Of a DNA stretch of 64,000 nt, positions 26,918-36,805 are shown in pieces. Origin of the DNA: Arthrobacter sp. efr-133-TYG-118 (GTDB lineage: Bacteria > Actinomycetota > Actinomycetes > Actinomycetales > Micrococcaceae); assembly GCF_030209755.1 (NCBI RefSeq), contig NZ_JARVRH010000009.1, positions 62,001-126,000 of the forward strand, in the 5' to 3' direction. Positions within the stretch are counted from its first letter, which is position 1. Each line of letters starts with the position of its first letter. Under the pieces are notes generated by a model, which worked only from the letters and a program-made list of their open reading frames with translations, was not told the origin of the DNA and searched no databases. The position numbers and the translations under genes are program-made.

Positions 26918-28528
26918 GTGACCACTGATCTATCGGCCCGCATCTCCCCGGAAATTCCCGAGGCTTCGGCGAGCACGACGACGGCGGGCAGGGGCAAGCG
27001 CCCCCGCCCGCCTTTCGGCGTTTCTGCAATATCCCTCCTGGCCGTGCTGATCGCACTGTTTTCGCTCATCCCGCTGGGGTACGTCGCTTACATGACGGCC
27101 GCGACCGGGTGGGACACCGCCGTCGCGCTCATCGTCCGGCCGCGCGTTGGCGAGCTGCTCCTGAACACCGTCATGCTGGTGGTCTTCACGGTGCCCATAT
27201 GCCTCGTGTTGGGGGTCGGTGGCGCGTGGCTCGTGGAGCGGACGAAGCTGCGGGGGCATCGCTGGTGGGCCGTGGCCCTGGCAGCCCCGCTGGCCATCCC
27301 GGCGTTCGTCAACAGCTATGCATGGGTGACGGCAGTCCCCTCGCTGGAGGGCATCTGGTCCGGCGTACTTATCGCCACCCTGTCCTATTTCCCCCTTGTC
27401 TACATTCCCGCGGCGGCGACGCTGGGGCGTCTCGACCCCGCGATTGAGCAGTCCGCGGCCTCGCTTGGCCTGGGTCCGTGGGCCATCTTCTTCCGGGTTG
27501 TCCTGCCTCAACTACGGATCGCCATGACCGGTGGCGCCCTCTTGGTGTCGCTGCACCTGCTGGCCGAGTACGGCGCGTTCGCGATGATCCGCTTCGACAC
27601 GTTCACCACCGCGATCATGACCCAGTTCCAATCCACGTTCAACGGCACCGCCGGGAACATGTTGGCGAGCGTCCTGGTGTTTTTCTGCCTCATCCTGCTC
27701 CTGGCCGAAGTCAGGAGCCGCGGTACCGCACGCTATGCCCGTATCGGTTCCGGCGCCCAGGCCAAGCCGACCCGGCTTCCCCTGCACCACTACCAAATTC
27801 CGTCCCAGCTCGCCCTGCTTGCCCTCACCGTCTTGGCCTTCGGCTTGCCGGTCTTTTTTGTCCTGCGCTGGGTGGTGGCGGGTGGCGCCCGCGTCTGGTC
27901 AGCCGACGAATTCCTTCCGGCACTCCTCCAGACCCTCGCGTATGGCACCGTGGGCGCCGCGGCGACAATCGTCGTCGGCTTCCCCATGGCCTATCTGGCC
28001 GTGCGGCACCCGAGCTGGTTCAGCAAGATGCTTGAACTCTCCAATTACGTCACCAGTTCCCTGCCCGGCATCGTTGTGGGCCTCGCCTTCGTGACCGTGA
28101 GCATCCGGATGGTTCCGGGCGTGTACCAGACGTCCGGGGTCCTGATTGCGGCCTATGTGCTGCTGTTCCTGCCGCGGGCCTTGGTCAACATCCGCTCCGG
28201 ACTGGCCCAGGCTCCCAAGGAACTCGACGAGGCCGCGCAATCGCTCGGCAAGGCCCCGCTGGTGTCCTTCCTGAAAGTGACGCTGCGCCTCACAGCTCCG
28301 GCCGCCGCCGGCGGGGCTGCGCTGGTGTTCCTCGCCATTGTTAACGAGCTGACGGCAACACTGCTGCTATCCCCCAACGGCACGCACACCCTGGCCACCG
28401 AATTCTGGAGCAAGAGCAGCGAGATCGACTATTCGGGCGCGGCACCCTACGCGCTGCTCATGATCCTGTTGTCTGCCCCCATGACGTACTTGCTTTTCCA
28501 ACAGTCCAAGAAAGTAGCCGGACAGTGA
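26918..28528 (+). CDS. Iron(III) ABC transporter permease (fused, two permease halves)
   Basis: The 536-residue protein has about twelve membrane helices arranged as two copies of the binding-protein-dependent permease domain. Each has an EAA-like coupling loop: DPAIEQSAASLGLGPWAIFF in the first half and LDEAAQSLGKAPLVSFLKVT in the second. The FbpB family has this layout. It starts with GTG 4 bases after the binding protein gene and overlaps the ATPase gene. Confidence 0.95.
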   Translation: MTTDLSARISPEIPEASASTTTAGRGKRPRPPFGVSAISLLAVLIALFSLIPLGYVAYMTAATGWDTAVALIVRPRVGELLLNTVMLVVFTVPICLVLGVGGAWLVERTKLRGHRWWAVALAAPLAIPAFVNSYAWVTAVPSLEGIWSGVLIATLSYFPLVYIPAAATLGRLDPAIEQSAASLGLGPWAIFFRVVLPQLRIAMTGGALLVSLHLLAEYGAFAMIRFDTFTTAIMTQFQSTFNGTAGNMLASVLVFFCLILLLAEVRSRGTARYARIGSGAQAKPTRLPLHHYQIPSQLALLALTVLAFGLPVFFVLRWVVAGGARVWSADEFLPALLQTLAYGTVGAAATIVVGFPMAYLAVRHPSWFSKMLELSNYVTSSLPGIVVGLAFVTVSIRMVPGVYQTSGVLIAAYVLLFLPRALVNIRSGLAQAPKELDEAAQSLGKAPLVSFLKVTLRLTAPAAAGGAALVFLAIVNELTATLLLSPNGTHTLATEFWSKSSEIDYSGAAPYALLMILLSAPMTYLLFQQSKKVAGQ

Positions 28529-29679
28529 CCGAACAATCCCCCTCAAGGCTTCCGTCACCCCGCGTAGCGGCTTCGGTGGCTCCCACCACCAACACGCATC
28601 TGGACATCGCGGAGGTTACCAAGAACTTCGGCTCGCAGGCCGTGCTGAAGGGCGTGAACCTCTCGGTGGCCAAGGGCGGAACAACCGCCATCGTCGGGCC
28701 CTCCGGATCCGGCAAGACCACCCTGTTGCGCCTGATCGCCGGCTTTGAGCACCCGGACACCGGTTCCATCAGCCTCAACGGAAACAAGGTAGCCGGGAAC
28801 GGGATCTGGGTACCTGCCCACAAACGGCATGTTGGCTATGTTGCCCAGGACGGCGCGCTCTTCCCGCACCTTACGGTGGGGCAGAACATCGCGTTCGGGC
28901 TGGACAAGTCAGCGCTCGACGGCGGCCGCCGCGCCGTGAAGACGCGCGTCCAGGAGCTGCTCGACATGGTTTCCCTCGATGCGGACATGGCAAAGAGGCG
29001 GCCCCACCAGCTCTCCGGGGGCCAGCAGCAACGAGTGGCACTCGCCCGCGCCCTGGCCCGCGAACCGCAACTCATGCTGCTCGACGAGCCGTTCTCCGCG
29101 CTCGACGCCGGCCTCCGCGTGGCCACACGGCGCGCCGTAGCGAAGGTCCTGAACGAAGCCGGGGTCACCACCATTTTGGTGACGCACGATCAAGCCGAGG
29201 CCCTGTCCTTCGCGGATCAAGTGGCGATCATGCGCGGCGGCAAGCTGGCGCAGATCGGCAACCCGTTCGTTGTGTACACGCGCCCCGCAGACCGGGCAAC
29301 AGCCGAATTCCTCGGTGATGCCGTCATCCTGGACGCGTGGATGGAAGGCTCCCTGGCCACGTGTTCCCTGGGCGGCATACCCGTACGCCGTCCCCCGGCA
29401 CAGGGCCTCGTGCAGTTGATGCTCCGCCCGGAACAGATCCGGATTGCTCCCGATGGTCCCATCCGCGGAGTGGTTGTCGATACCGACTACTTCGGCCCTG
29501 AGACCACAGTGCGGATCAAGCTCGCTCCGCGCGTTGCGGCGGCCGGCGCATCCTTGGCCTACCCGGGAGGCGGCGAAATCATCACCATCCGGCACTGGAA
29601 CGCTTCCATCACCAAGCCCGGCACCGAACTGTGCCTCCGCGTGGTGGGCGAAGGCGTGGCGTTCCCTGTGGAGGATTAG
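28525..29679 (+). CDS. Iron(III) ABC transporter ATP-binding protein
   Basis: This 384-residue ATPase has Walker A GPSGSGKTTL near residue 55, signature LSGGQQQRVALARAL, Walker B LMLLDEPFSALD, and a C-terminal regulatory extension like FbpC. It powers the permease encoded just upstream. The GTG start overlaps the permease stop codon as GTGA. The first 25 residues before the domain are Ser/Pro-rich. Confidence 0.95.
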   Translation: MTEQSPSRLPSPRVAASVAPTTNTHLDIAEVTKNFGSQAVLKGVNLSVAKGGTTAIVGPSGSGKTTLLRLIAGFEHPDTGSISLNGNKVAGNGIWVPAHKRHVGYVAQDGALFPHLTVGQNIAFGLDKSALDGGRRAVKTRVQELLDMVSLDADMAKRRPHQLSGGQQQRVALARALAREPQLMLLDEPFSALDAGLRVATRRAVAKVLNEAGVTTILVTHDQAEALSFADQVAIMRGGKLAQIGNPFVVYTRPADRATAEFLGDAVILDAWMEGSLATCSLGGIPVRRPPAQGLVQLMLRPEQIRIAPDGPIRGVVVDTDYFGPETTVRIKLAPRVAAAGASLAYPGGGEIITIRHWNASITKPGTELCLRVVGEGVAFPVED

Positions 29680-29771
29680 AGATAGGTCGCCGTGATGCCG
29701 CCGATTGCGCACCGCGTCGCGGGCGTGTTAGCGTTGCGGCGATCGTGATCAATCGGCAGGAGGTGAGTCCC

Positions 29772-29831
29772 ATGAACGCAGTATCCGCAATGGGTGCTCC
29801 CCTGCAGTCCACGATCGCGCGACTGACGTAG
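29772..29831 (+). CDS. Possible 19-residue leader peptide
   Basis: MNAVSAMGAPLQSTIARLT is preceded by a strong ribosome binding site (AGGAGGTGAG, 4-13 bases upstream) and stops 46 bases before the patatin gene. The seven bases AGTCGCC at its stop codon can pair with GGCGACT next to the patatin ribosome binding site. This would allow translational coupling. Similarity of the two start contexts (GACTCCCATGAACACA versus GAGTCCCATGAACGCA) could instead mean a local duplication. Confidence 0.4.
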   Translation: MNAVSAMGAPLQSTIARLT

Positions 29832-29877
29832 TCGCCACCGGGAGCGCCACACAGGCAATTCGCGAAAGGCGACTCCC

Positions 29878-30792
29878 ATGAACACACCCTCTTCTTTACC
29901 TTTGCACTCCCGCGAGCGAGCGTTGGTCCTCGGCGGCGGCGGATCGACAGGCAATGCCTGGCTGATCGGCGTCATCGCCGGCCTCTTCGATGCCGGACTG
30001 GACGTGACCGACGCCGATCTGACCATCGGCACGTCAGCCGGGTCGACGGCCGCGGCCCAGATTGCTGGCGCGACCCCAACCGAGCTATTCGCCAACATCC
30101 TTGACGCTGTCCCACAGCAACGGTCCGCTCCGGTCGGGTCCGGACCGGGACGGGCACCGGCCAGGCCGGTGGTGAACCATCTCGAGCGGATCAACAAGAT
30201 CATCGCCGACGCCCAGGACGTGGCCGACATGCGCCGGCGATTGGGCGAGGCAGCGCTCGAAATGGATGCGGCGTCGGATGGCTCCTGGTCAACACAATGG
30301 CGCAGTACCGTCGCCACCCGGATACCCAACCATCACTGGCCGGAACGAACGGTGCTCATCACGGCGGTCGATGCCCGTACCGGTGAACCGATCGCTTTCG
30401 ACCGCGACTGCGGAGTCGGCCTGGCGGACGCCGTGGCCGCCAGCTGTTCCAGTGGTATGCCTTACAGGATCGGAGACAACCGCTACATCGACGGCGGTTA
30501 CCGATCCAACGCCGAGAATGCCGATCTGGCTGCCGGATACGAGCGGGTCCTGGTGCTCTCGCCCTTCGGTGGCAGATCACTGCAACCGCTGGAGTGGGGC
30601 ACGCATCTGGCAACGCAGGTCGATGAACTCCGCGCACGCGGAAGCAGAGTCGAAACGATCTTCCCGGACGGCAACTCCGAGCACATGTTCGGCGCCAATG
30701 CCATGGATCTGTCACTGCGTCCGGCCGCGGCCCGCGCGGGTTACGAGCAAGGCAGGGCCCTTGCCGGGCAGCTCTCCGAGTTCTGGCGCTGA
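29878..30792 (+). CDS. Patatin-like phospholipase
   Basis: The 304-residue cytosolic protein has the patatin elements in order: oxyanion loop LGGGGSTGNAW near residue 18, nucleophile GTSAGS near 50, and catalytic Asp in DGGYRSN near 205. It should be a serine lipid acyl hydrolase of unknown substrate. A small leader-like frame with its own ribosome binding site lies directly upstream. Confidence 0.92.
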   Translation: MNTPSSLPLHSRERALVLGGGGSTGNAWLIGVIAGLFDAGLDVTDADLTIGTSAGSTAAAQIAGATPTELFANILDAVPQQRSAPVGSGPGRAPARPVVNHLERINKIIADAQDVADMRRRLGEAALEMDAASDGSWSTQWRSTVATRIPNHHWPERTVLITAVDARTGEPIAFDRDCGVGLADAVAASCSSGMPYRIGDNRYIDGGYRSNAENADLAAGYERVLVLSPFGGRSLQPLEWGTHLATQVDELRARGSRVETIFPDGNSEHMFGANAMDLSLRPAAARAGYEQGRALAGQLSEFWR

Positions 30793-30838
30793 GTGTGCTT
30801 CGGGGGTTACTGACCCCGGACAGGCATAGCCTTATGGC

Positions 30839-31411
30839 ATGACGGCAAGTTACAGGTACGACGTGGAGATCTTGCATCTGCTCGTGTCATCCGGACACGC
30901 CTACTTCGGCCGCTCACGCGATGGTGCCGCCGAGGTGCCCACCACGGATGCCGAGCAGGTCGACGTCGTGGGCGGCAAGGGCATCGTCGGTGACCGGTTC
31001 TTCGGCAAGGCGGCGCACATGGATGCAGCAGTCACCCTGATAGCAATCGAGTCGCTCGAAGCGATGGCCGCTGAGTTGGGCGTCGCACCCTTCAACCCGC
31101 TCCTCACGCGCCGGAATGTAGTCCTCAGGGGGGCCCATCTGGCTCCCCTGTTGGGCGGGGAGTTCGCGTTGGAATCCGGCGGCGGCCTTGTACGGTTCCG
31201 GGGCGGGCGGCCTGCCCACCCCTGCGCTTGGATGGACCAAGTCCTGGCTCCGGGCGCGCACGCCGCCATGCGAGGCCGGGGCGGCGTGCGCTGCCAACCG
31301 CTTTCGGATGGCATTCTCTATCGTGGCCCAGCTGTGCTAATTAGCCCAGTACGGCTTGATCCCGACAAGGCCGGCCAGGCCACCCTCCTCCGGGCTTCAC
31401 GGCTTCCGTAG
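30839..31411 (+). CDS. MOSC domain protein
   Basis: The 190-residue protein has the MOSC (molybdenum cofactor sulfurase C-terminal) fold: GGKGIVGDRFFGK near residues 44-56, the RRNVVLRG stretch, and a conserved Cys in HPCAWMD near residue 130. Such stand-alone proteins bind or transfer sulfur to molybdenum cofactor or act as N-hydroxylated base reductases. It starts 46 bases after the patatin gene. Confidence 0.9.
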   Translation: MTASYRYDVEILHLLVSSGHAYFGRSRDGAAEVPTTDAEQVDVVGGKGIVGDRFFGKAAHMDAAVTLIAIESLEAMAAELGVAPFNPLLTRRNVVLRGAHLAPLLGGEFALESGGGLVRFRGGRPAHPCAWMDQVLAPGAHAAMRGRGGVRCQPLSDGILYRGPAVLISPVRLDPDKAGQATLLRASRLP

Positions 31412-31419
31412 GTCAATTC

Positions 31420-32694
31420 CTACGACTGCCGGGGTTCTGCGTCGGATGCAGCGATCGAGGCGTTGGCCTGATCGGCCGAAGAGCGCTGCCGACGACTCGC
31501 CAGGAGGAAAGGCACCGCGATCAGTTCGACGACGCCGCTGATCGCCAATGAGGTGGGGTAGCCGTACACATCGGCCGCCCGGCCAAGCAACGGCTGCACC
31601 ACCACTCCCCCGCTTGATCCCATGAGCGAGTCGAAGCTCAGCACTGTTGCCCGCTGCTTCGACGGGATCATGTCGTTCACGTAGGCCTGCCGCACCGGGG
31701 TGGCGCCCGAGTCGACCATGGCCCAGAACGTCAGTAAGGCCAGGGCCACCCAGAAAACATTCGCGAACCCGAGCACCACCAGAATCGATGCGCTCACCAC
31801 TCCGCTCAAAATCAACACCGTGGTGCGTTTGCGAACGAGGCGTCGGATACGCGGTGCAAACCACCCGCCCAACACCTGCGCTCCGGCCACGATGGCCGCG
31901 GCCAGCCCGGCCACGGAGTACGCGTGCCGGTCACCGAAGAGCTGAAGCAGGTACGGCTGCAGGGCATAGAACACATAGATCCCGACGCCGGCGCTGAACG
32001 GCGCGGCCAGCATCACGTACCGCACTGGTGGATTTTTCAAACCGTTCTCGATCGAGGCATCCAGGACGGCGCGGGTCGCCTTGAGGGGACGGGCAGAACG
32101 TTCGGGGGTGAACCCGACGTCGCGCATGAGGAAGAAGGCCACGACGAACATAGCGAGGAGCACCCCCACACGAACCAGGAACGGCACGCCAAGGTTGGTC
32201 GCCTGGGCGATCACCCCGCCAACCACCGAGCCCGCAAGCATGGCTGCGCCGGACACCATCTGTCCGCGCCCGAGCACCGTCTCCAGGCCGCCGTCATATC
32301 CAGTGAAGCGCAACGCGTCGACGAGCCAGGCCTCCACCGCACCCGAGAAGAAAGTGAAGCCCAGACCGAGCAATACCGACACCACGGCCCACCACCAGAA
32401 CGGGGCGGAAAGCTGCCAAAGCAGATAGTAGAGGTAAGTGGACCCGGCCAGCGTCACCGTGCCCAGGAGGAAGGAAAGCCGGCGCCCCCAACCATCGGCC
32501 ACCACTCCAGTGGGCACTTCGAATATGACCATCCCGGCCGTGAAGAAGGCGTTCGCCGCAAAGGCCTCGAGGTTGCTGAGTCCCGCATCCAGCAGGAAGA
32601 GGGTATTGATCCCCCAGATGAACGAGGCCGCAAGGGTATTGCCAAGGGTCAATGTGAGAAAGATGCTTTGAATCTTTCTGGCGGCGGGGTTCAT
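31420..32694 (-). CDS. MFS transporter
   Basis: The 424-residue protein has about twelve membrane helices. The N-terminal half has [20 protein letters not shown], a motif A variant, after helix 2. Substrate is unknown; overall look is that of drug or small-molecule exporters. The ATG at 32694 was chosen because the first helix follows within 15 residues; a GTG at 32733 would add a Pro/Gly stretch. It is convergent with the MOSC gene. Confidence 0.9.
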   Translation of the reverse strand: MNPAARKIQSIFLTLTLGNTLAASFIWGINTLFLLDAGLSNLEAFAANAFFTAGMVIFEVPTGVVADGWGRRLSFLLGTVTLAGSTYLYYLLWQLSAPFWWWAVVSVLLGLGFTFFSGAVEAWLVDALRFTGYDGGLETVLGRGQMVSGAAMLAGSVVGGVIAQATNLGVPFLVRVGVLLAMFVVAFFLMRDVGFTPERSARPLKATRAVLDASIENGLKNPPVRYVMLAAPFSAGVGIYVFYALQPYLLQLFGDRHAYSVAGLAAAIVAGAQVLGGWFAPRIRRLVRKRTTVLILSGVVSASILVVLGFANVFWVALALLTFWAMVDSGATPVRQAYVNDMIPSKQRATVLSFDSLMGSSGGVVVQPLLGRAADVYGYPTSLAISGVVELIAVPFLLASRRQRSSADQANASIAASDAEPRQS

Positions 32695-32879
32695 CAAGGC
32701 GCCGTCCCCGCCAGGACGAGGGGGAACCACCAACCCATTCTCGTCCGCTTCGGCTACGCCCGCCAGAGCCGGGGGCTGGACCGCGCTCGCCGGGCGATAC
32801 CGCGAACGAATTCCGGGAATTTCGGCGGGCAGACGATCTTCGACCTAATAATGTCGTAGGTCCCTGGAATGCTTGGTTT

Positions 32880-34428
32880 ATGGCCGAGAACCGGGGAACA
32901 CAGCTGATCGGACCGGGTGCGCCTTCGCGCGGCGCGGGTTCGGAGCCTGCCGTGCCGGGCGTCCGCGTACACGAGCTGATTAATGCCGTGAAATCGCTTC
33001 GGCCAGCCGCTGCCTTTGAACTGGTGGGCGGCACCGGACCGGACCAGGGCGCCGAATTGATTGACCAGCTGCGCGAACTTGAAGACTTGAAGTCCGCGGC
33101 CGCGGCTGCGCAGGCCAGGATCGCCGTCGCGTTCGACGCCGTCCAGCGCAGCGCCGACGCGGCGGCCGGTGTCCCGGCCGACGAACGCGGGCGCGGCATC
33201 GCCGCGCAGGTGGCTTTGGCCCGGCGGGAATCCCCCGCCCGCGGCTCCCGTCTCCACGGACTCGCGAAGGCGCTGGTCACCGAAATGCCGCGCACCCTCG
33301 CCGCCCTCGAGTCAGGCCGGTTGAACGAATGGCGCGCCACCCTGCTCGTGAAGGAAACAACCTGCCTGAGTGCCGAAGACCGCTGCGCCGTGGACGAGGA
33401 ACTCGCCGCCGACACCGGAACCTTCGACGGTATGGGAGACAAGGCCATCATCGCCGCGGCCAAGACCGCGGCCTCCCGGCGGGACCCCCGCTCCGTCACC
33501 CAGCGCGCGGTACGTGCCGCCGAGGAACGGCACGTCAGCCTGCGCCCGGCCCCCGACACCATGACCTACCTGACCGCGCTGCTCCCCGTCGCCCTTGGCG
33601 TGGCCGTGCACGCGGCCCTAAACCGGCACGCCGACACCCTGCGCTCCGGCGGGGAGACCCGGTCCCGGGGCCAGATCATGGCCGACGCCCTCATCGAACG
33701 CACCACCGGCACCCCCGGCGGGATCAGCGGGGTGGAGGTGCAGCTCGTCATGACCGACCGCACCCTCTTCCAGGGCGATGCCGAACCGGCCCGCCTGCCC
33801 GGCTACGGCATCGTCCCCGCCGCCTGGGCCAGGACACTCCTCACCGGGAACGAGCCTGTCGAACCCGGCCAGCGCGGAGACAAACAGCCTGGCCACGGGC
33901 TTCGGCAGGACCAAGCCGGGCAGGATCAGGACCTGAAGGTTTGGCTCCGGCGCCTCTACACCGCCCCGGGACCGGGGACCTTGTCGCCGTCGACTCGAGG
34001 GCGCGGCTCTTCCCGGCAGGCATGCGGCGCTTCATCCAGGCCCGCGACGACACCTGCCGCCCCCCTACTGCGACGCACCGATCCGGCACTTCGACCACAT
34101 CGTCCCGTGGCACCACGGCGGCCCCACCAGCGTGGCCAACGGCGCGTGCCTGTTCGAAGCCTGCAACCACACCAAAGAACTCACCGGCTGGATGGCACGA
34201 ACCCCGACAGCAAAAACCGGCCCCGGGACACGGCATGTCTTCGACATCCGCACCCACACCGGACACCACTACCGCTCAACAGCCCCACCCCTCCCCGGAG
34301 TCGGGATACAAGGCACAGATCCACCCGACACCGCGCCACCGCATTCCAGGCGCCATCGGCGGCGGCTACGACACCACGCCAAGGCCCTCAAATACGCCCA
34401 AGCCACCGAACTACACACCGCCGCCTGA
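32880..34428 (+). pseudogene. DUF222/HNH endonuclease gene with two frameshifts
   Basis: The first frame gives about 360 residues of DUF222 ([20 protein letters not shown] through [12 protein letters not shown]). The HNH part is split: [20 protein letters not shown] lies in a second frame, and [20 protein letters not shown] with the catalytic His/Asn lies in a third. The shifts fall in C/G runs near 33962-33972 and in the six C bases at 34060-34065. Either the gene is dead or both are sequencing errors in homopolymers. The DUF222-HNH family is abundant in Micrococcaceae. Confidence 0.85.
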
Positions 34429-34433
34429 GAAAG

Positions 34434-35450
34434 CTATGCCGAGCCTGGCGCCGTGTCACTCGGAGTCGTGGCCTTCGGGGCGAGTGGCAGCGTGATCCTC
34501 ATGACCGTTCCCCGCGGACCGCTGCGCTCAACCTCCACAGTGCCCCGGGCCCCGGTGATGATTTCACGGACCAACGCCAAGCCGATTCCGAAGCTGCGCT
34601 GGCCCGGTGCGCCCTCGGGGCTGTGGGTCCTCACGAAGCGGTCAAAGATCCGGGTCTGGTCAACTCCCTTGATCCCGGCCCCGGAATCCGAGACGGTGAC
34701 CACCGCGCGATTGCCGAGCACCGCCGTCGTGATCCCCACTTGGCCACCAGCAGGGGTGTGCGCCAGCGCGTTGTCGGCCAGGGCAAGGAGGGCCCGGCGG
34801 AAGCCATTGCTGTCAATGAGCGCGAAGGGGCGGTCCTTTTCCGTCAGGGTGACGCGGACGTTTTTCTCCCCTGCGAGCTGTTGCAGGCTCTCGACGACGG
34901 CGCCCGCCACCTTGGCGAGATCGCTTGGCTCTGCTGATACATCCGTGGGCGAACCGGTGGCTGCCACAAGTAATTCGTTGACGATGCCGGTGAGGGTCGC
35001 GGTGTCGTTGCGGATGCGGGCGAGTGCTTCCCCGGTTTTTGAGTCCGCTGGGGCATCGCGCTGGGCCAACTGGACGCGTGCATCCAGGATGGCCAGGGGT
35101 GTGCGCAACTCGTGGCTGGCGTCCTGCACGAACCGTCGCTGCAATGCCAGCGCTTCTCCCAGGGGTCTGATGGCACTCCGCGCGCTGAGCCAGCCGATGG
35201 CCCCGGCAAGGAGGATCCCCGCAATGCCGGCAACGATCATGGCCTTCAGGAGGTCCTTGGTGTCCAAATACGCATAGACGGAGTCGGTTTCGCCTGGCCC
35301 AGCCAGCGTTGGATGCTGTGCCTGGTTGAAGAGGTAGATCGCAGCGGCCGCCAGCAGGCAAAGAACCAAAACCGCGCATGCCGCGCTGATCCGCACTGCG
35401 ATCTTCAGGGACGCTTTGCGGAGCGTCGCCTGGTCCGGGTTTTCAGTCAT
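34434..35450 (-). CDS. Sensor histidine kinase
   Basis: The 338-residue kinase has two membrane helices flanking a short extracytoplasmic loop of about 35 residues, a HAMP-like stretch, H-box [17 protein letters not shown]-box [11 protein letters not shown], and G-boxes DSGAGIKG and SFGIGLALV. The short sensor loop suggests sensing within or near the membrane. It follows its response regulator by 11 bases in the operon PAP2-DedA-regulator-kinase. Confidence 0.95.
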   Translation of the reverse strand: MTENPDQATLRKASLKIAVRISAACAVLVLCLLAAAAIYLFNQAQHPTLAGPGETDSVYAYLDTKDLLKAMIVAGIAGILLAGAIGWLSARSAIRPLGEALALQRRFVQDASHELRTPLAILDARVQLAQRDAPADSKTGEALARIRNDTATLTGIVNELLVAATGSPTDVSAEPSDLAKVAGAVVESLQQLAGEKNVRVTLTEKDRPFALIDSNGFRRALLALADNALAHTPAGGQVGITTAVLGNRAVVTVSDSGAGIKGVDQTRIFDRFVRTHSPEGAPGQRSFGIGLALVREIITGARGTVEVERSGPRGTVMRITLPLAPKATTPSDTAPGSA

Positions 35451-35461
35451 GGGAATTGTTC

Positions 35462-36136
35462 TCAGTCATGGGGGTCGCCGATCTGGTATCCGAGGCCGTG
35501 GACCGTCCGGATCACCGTTTTGGAGATCTTACGGCGCAAGTGGTGGACGTAGGTGTCGATCACGCCCGGCTGGTCCGTGGGATGGAACAGTGCGTTGATG
35601 AGGTCTTCACGGGTAAAGACACGTTCGGGTTCGCCAGCCAAGGTTTCCAGGAGCCCTGCTTCCTTCGCCGTCAGGGTGACCACGGAACCGTAGACGGAGC
35701 GCATGGAACGGGCACCGGCGTCGAGCTCCCAGTCCCCGATTCCCAGCGTCTGAGGCGGCAGGGCATACGTCCTGGTCAAGGCTCGCAAACGGGCGGCCAG
35801 TTCCATGGCATCGAACGGTTTGGCCATGTAGTCGTTCGCCCCCGCGTCAAGGCCCCGGATCTTCTCATCGGTGGCACCGAGCGCCGTCAGGATGAGGATC
35901 GGGGTGGCGATCCCTTTGGCCCGAAGGGCCTTGATCAGTGCGATACCGTCCATGACCGGTAGGCCCCGGTCAATGACCATCGCATCCCAACTCCGGGTCA
36001 AGGCGAGGTGGAGGCCCTCGCTCCCATTGACGGCCAGATGAACGGCGAAGTCGGGCTCCAGGAGTTCGCTGATGAGCGGCCCAAGGGCGGCGTCGTCTTC
36101 GACCAGGAGGAGGGACGGCCGCTCAGCTGTTGTCAT
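35462..36136 (-). CDS. OmpR-family response regulator
   Basis: From the ATG at 36136 the protein has 224 residues: a receiver with acidic pocket EDD, phospho-acceptor Asp in MVIDRGLPVMDG and Lys in YMAKPF, then a winged-helix DNA-binding domain (TLTAKEAGLLETLAGEPERV, VHHLRRKI, RTVHGLGYQI). It partners with the adjacent histidine kinase. The 11-bp direct repeats upstream of the operon at 37668-37689 are candidate binding sites. Confidence 0.95.
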   Translation of the reverse strand: MTTAERPSLLLVEDDAALGPLISELLEPDFAVHLAVNGSEGLHLALTRSWDAMVIDRGLPVMDGIALIKALRAKGIATPILILTALGATDEKIRGLDAGANDYMAKPFDAMELAARLRALTRTYALPPQTLGIGDWELDAGARSMRSVYGSVVTLTAKEAGLLETLAGEPERVFTREDLINALFHPTDQPGVIDTYVHHLRRKISKTVIRTVHGLGYQIGDPHD

Positions 36137-36141
36137 GCGGT

Positions 36142-36795
36142 CTATTCTTCCCCGGCGTGCCCGTTCGCGGCGCCCACCTTGGCCTTGCGCCGCTTTTTGA
36201 GGAACTCGACTCCCCACGGCAGGACGGAGATCAACACCATGATGACGGCGATGGCGTCAATGTTCTTGGCCACGAACTCATAGTGTCCCAGCCAGGAGCC
36301 CAGGAGCGTCACGGAGGTTGCCCAAATGACCGCACCTGCGATGTTCCACAGGGTGAAGGATTTGTAGTTGTAGCGGGCGATGCCTGCGCTCAGCGGGGCA
36401 AATGTCCGCACAATGGGGACAAATCGGGCCAAGACGATCGCGGGGCCGCCGTGGCGCTTGAAGAAGTCCTCGGCCGTGTCCAGGTGCGCGGTCTTCAAGA
36501 CCCGGGCATCATCCTTGAACCAGCGCCGTCCGAACTTGTGCCCGAGCATGTAGCCGATCTGGTCTCCGGCGATGGCGGAGACCGATACGACGGCGATCAA
36601 CACCGGCAATTCAAGCTGCAGCTGCTGGTGAAGCAGGCCGGTAGTGAACAGCAAAGAGTCACCGGGCAGGAAAGGGAAAAGGAGACCGGATTCGATGAAG
36701 ACGATCAACGCCACTACGCCCAGCGCCGCGGGACCCAAGCCCTGAAGGAGGGTGGTGGGATCAAGGAATGCGGGCATGGCAGAAAGTGCGTGCAT
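36142..36795 (-). CDS. DedA/SNARE-associated family membrane protein
   Basis: The 217-residue protein has the DedA core: FIESGLLFPFLPGDSLLFTTG near the N-terminus and GGPAIVLARFVPIVRTFAPL in the middle, with about five membrane helices. DedA proteins act as lipid carrier flippases or scramblases and support envelope homeostasis. The ATG at 36795 has a strong AGGAGG ribosome binding site. It lies between PAP2 phosphatase and the two-component genes. Confidence 0.94.
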   Translation of the reverse strand: MHALSAMPAFLDPTTLLQGLGPAALGVVALIVFIESGLLFPFLPGDSLLFTTGLLHQQLQLELPVLIAVVSVSAIAGDQIGYMLGHKFGRRWFKDDARVLKTAHLDTAEDFFKRHGGPAIVLARFVPIVRTFAPLSAGIARYNYKSFTLWNIAGAVIWATSVTLLGSWLGHYEFVAKNIDAIAVIMVLISVLPWGVEFLKKRRKAKVGAANGHAGEE

Positions 36796-36805
36796 GGGGT
36801 CCTCC

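Noticed and set aside
25777..27069. 430-residue open frame antisense to the iron-binding lipoprotein
   Set aside because: It lies over a well-supported gene with a DtxR box and has no recognisable domain.
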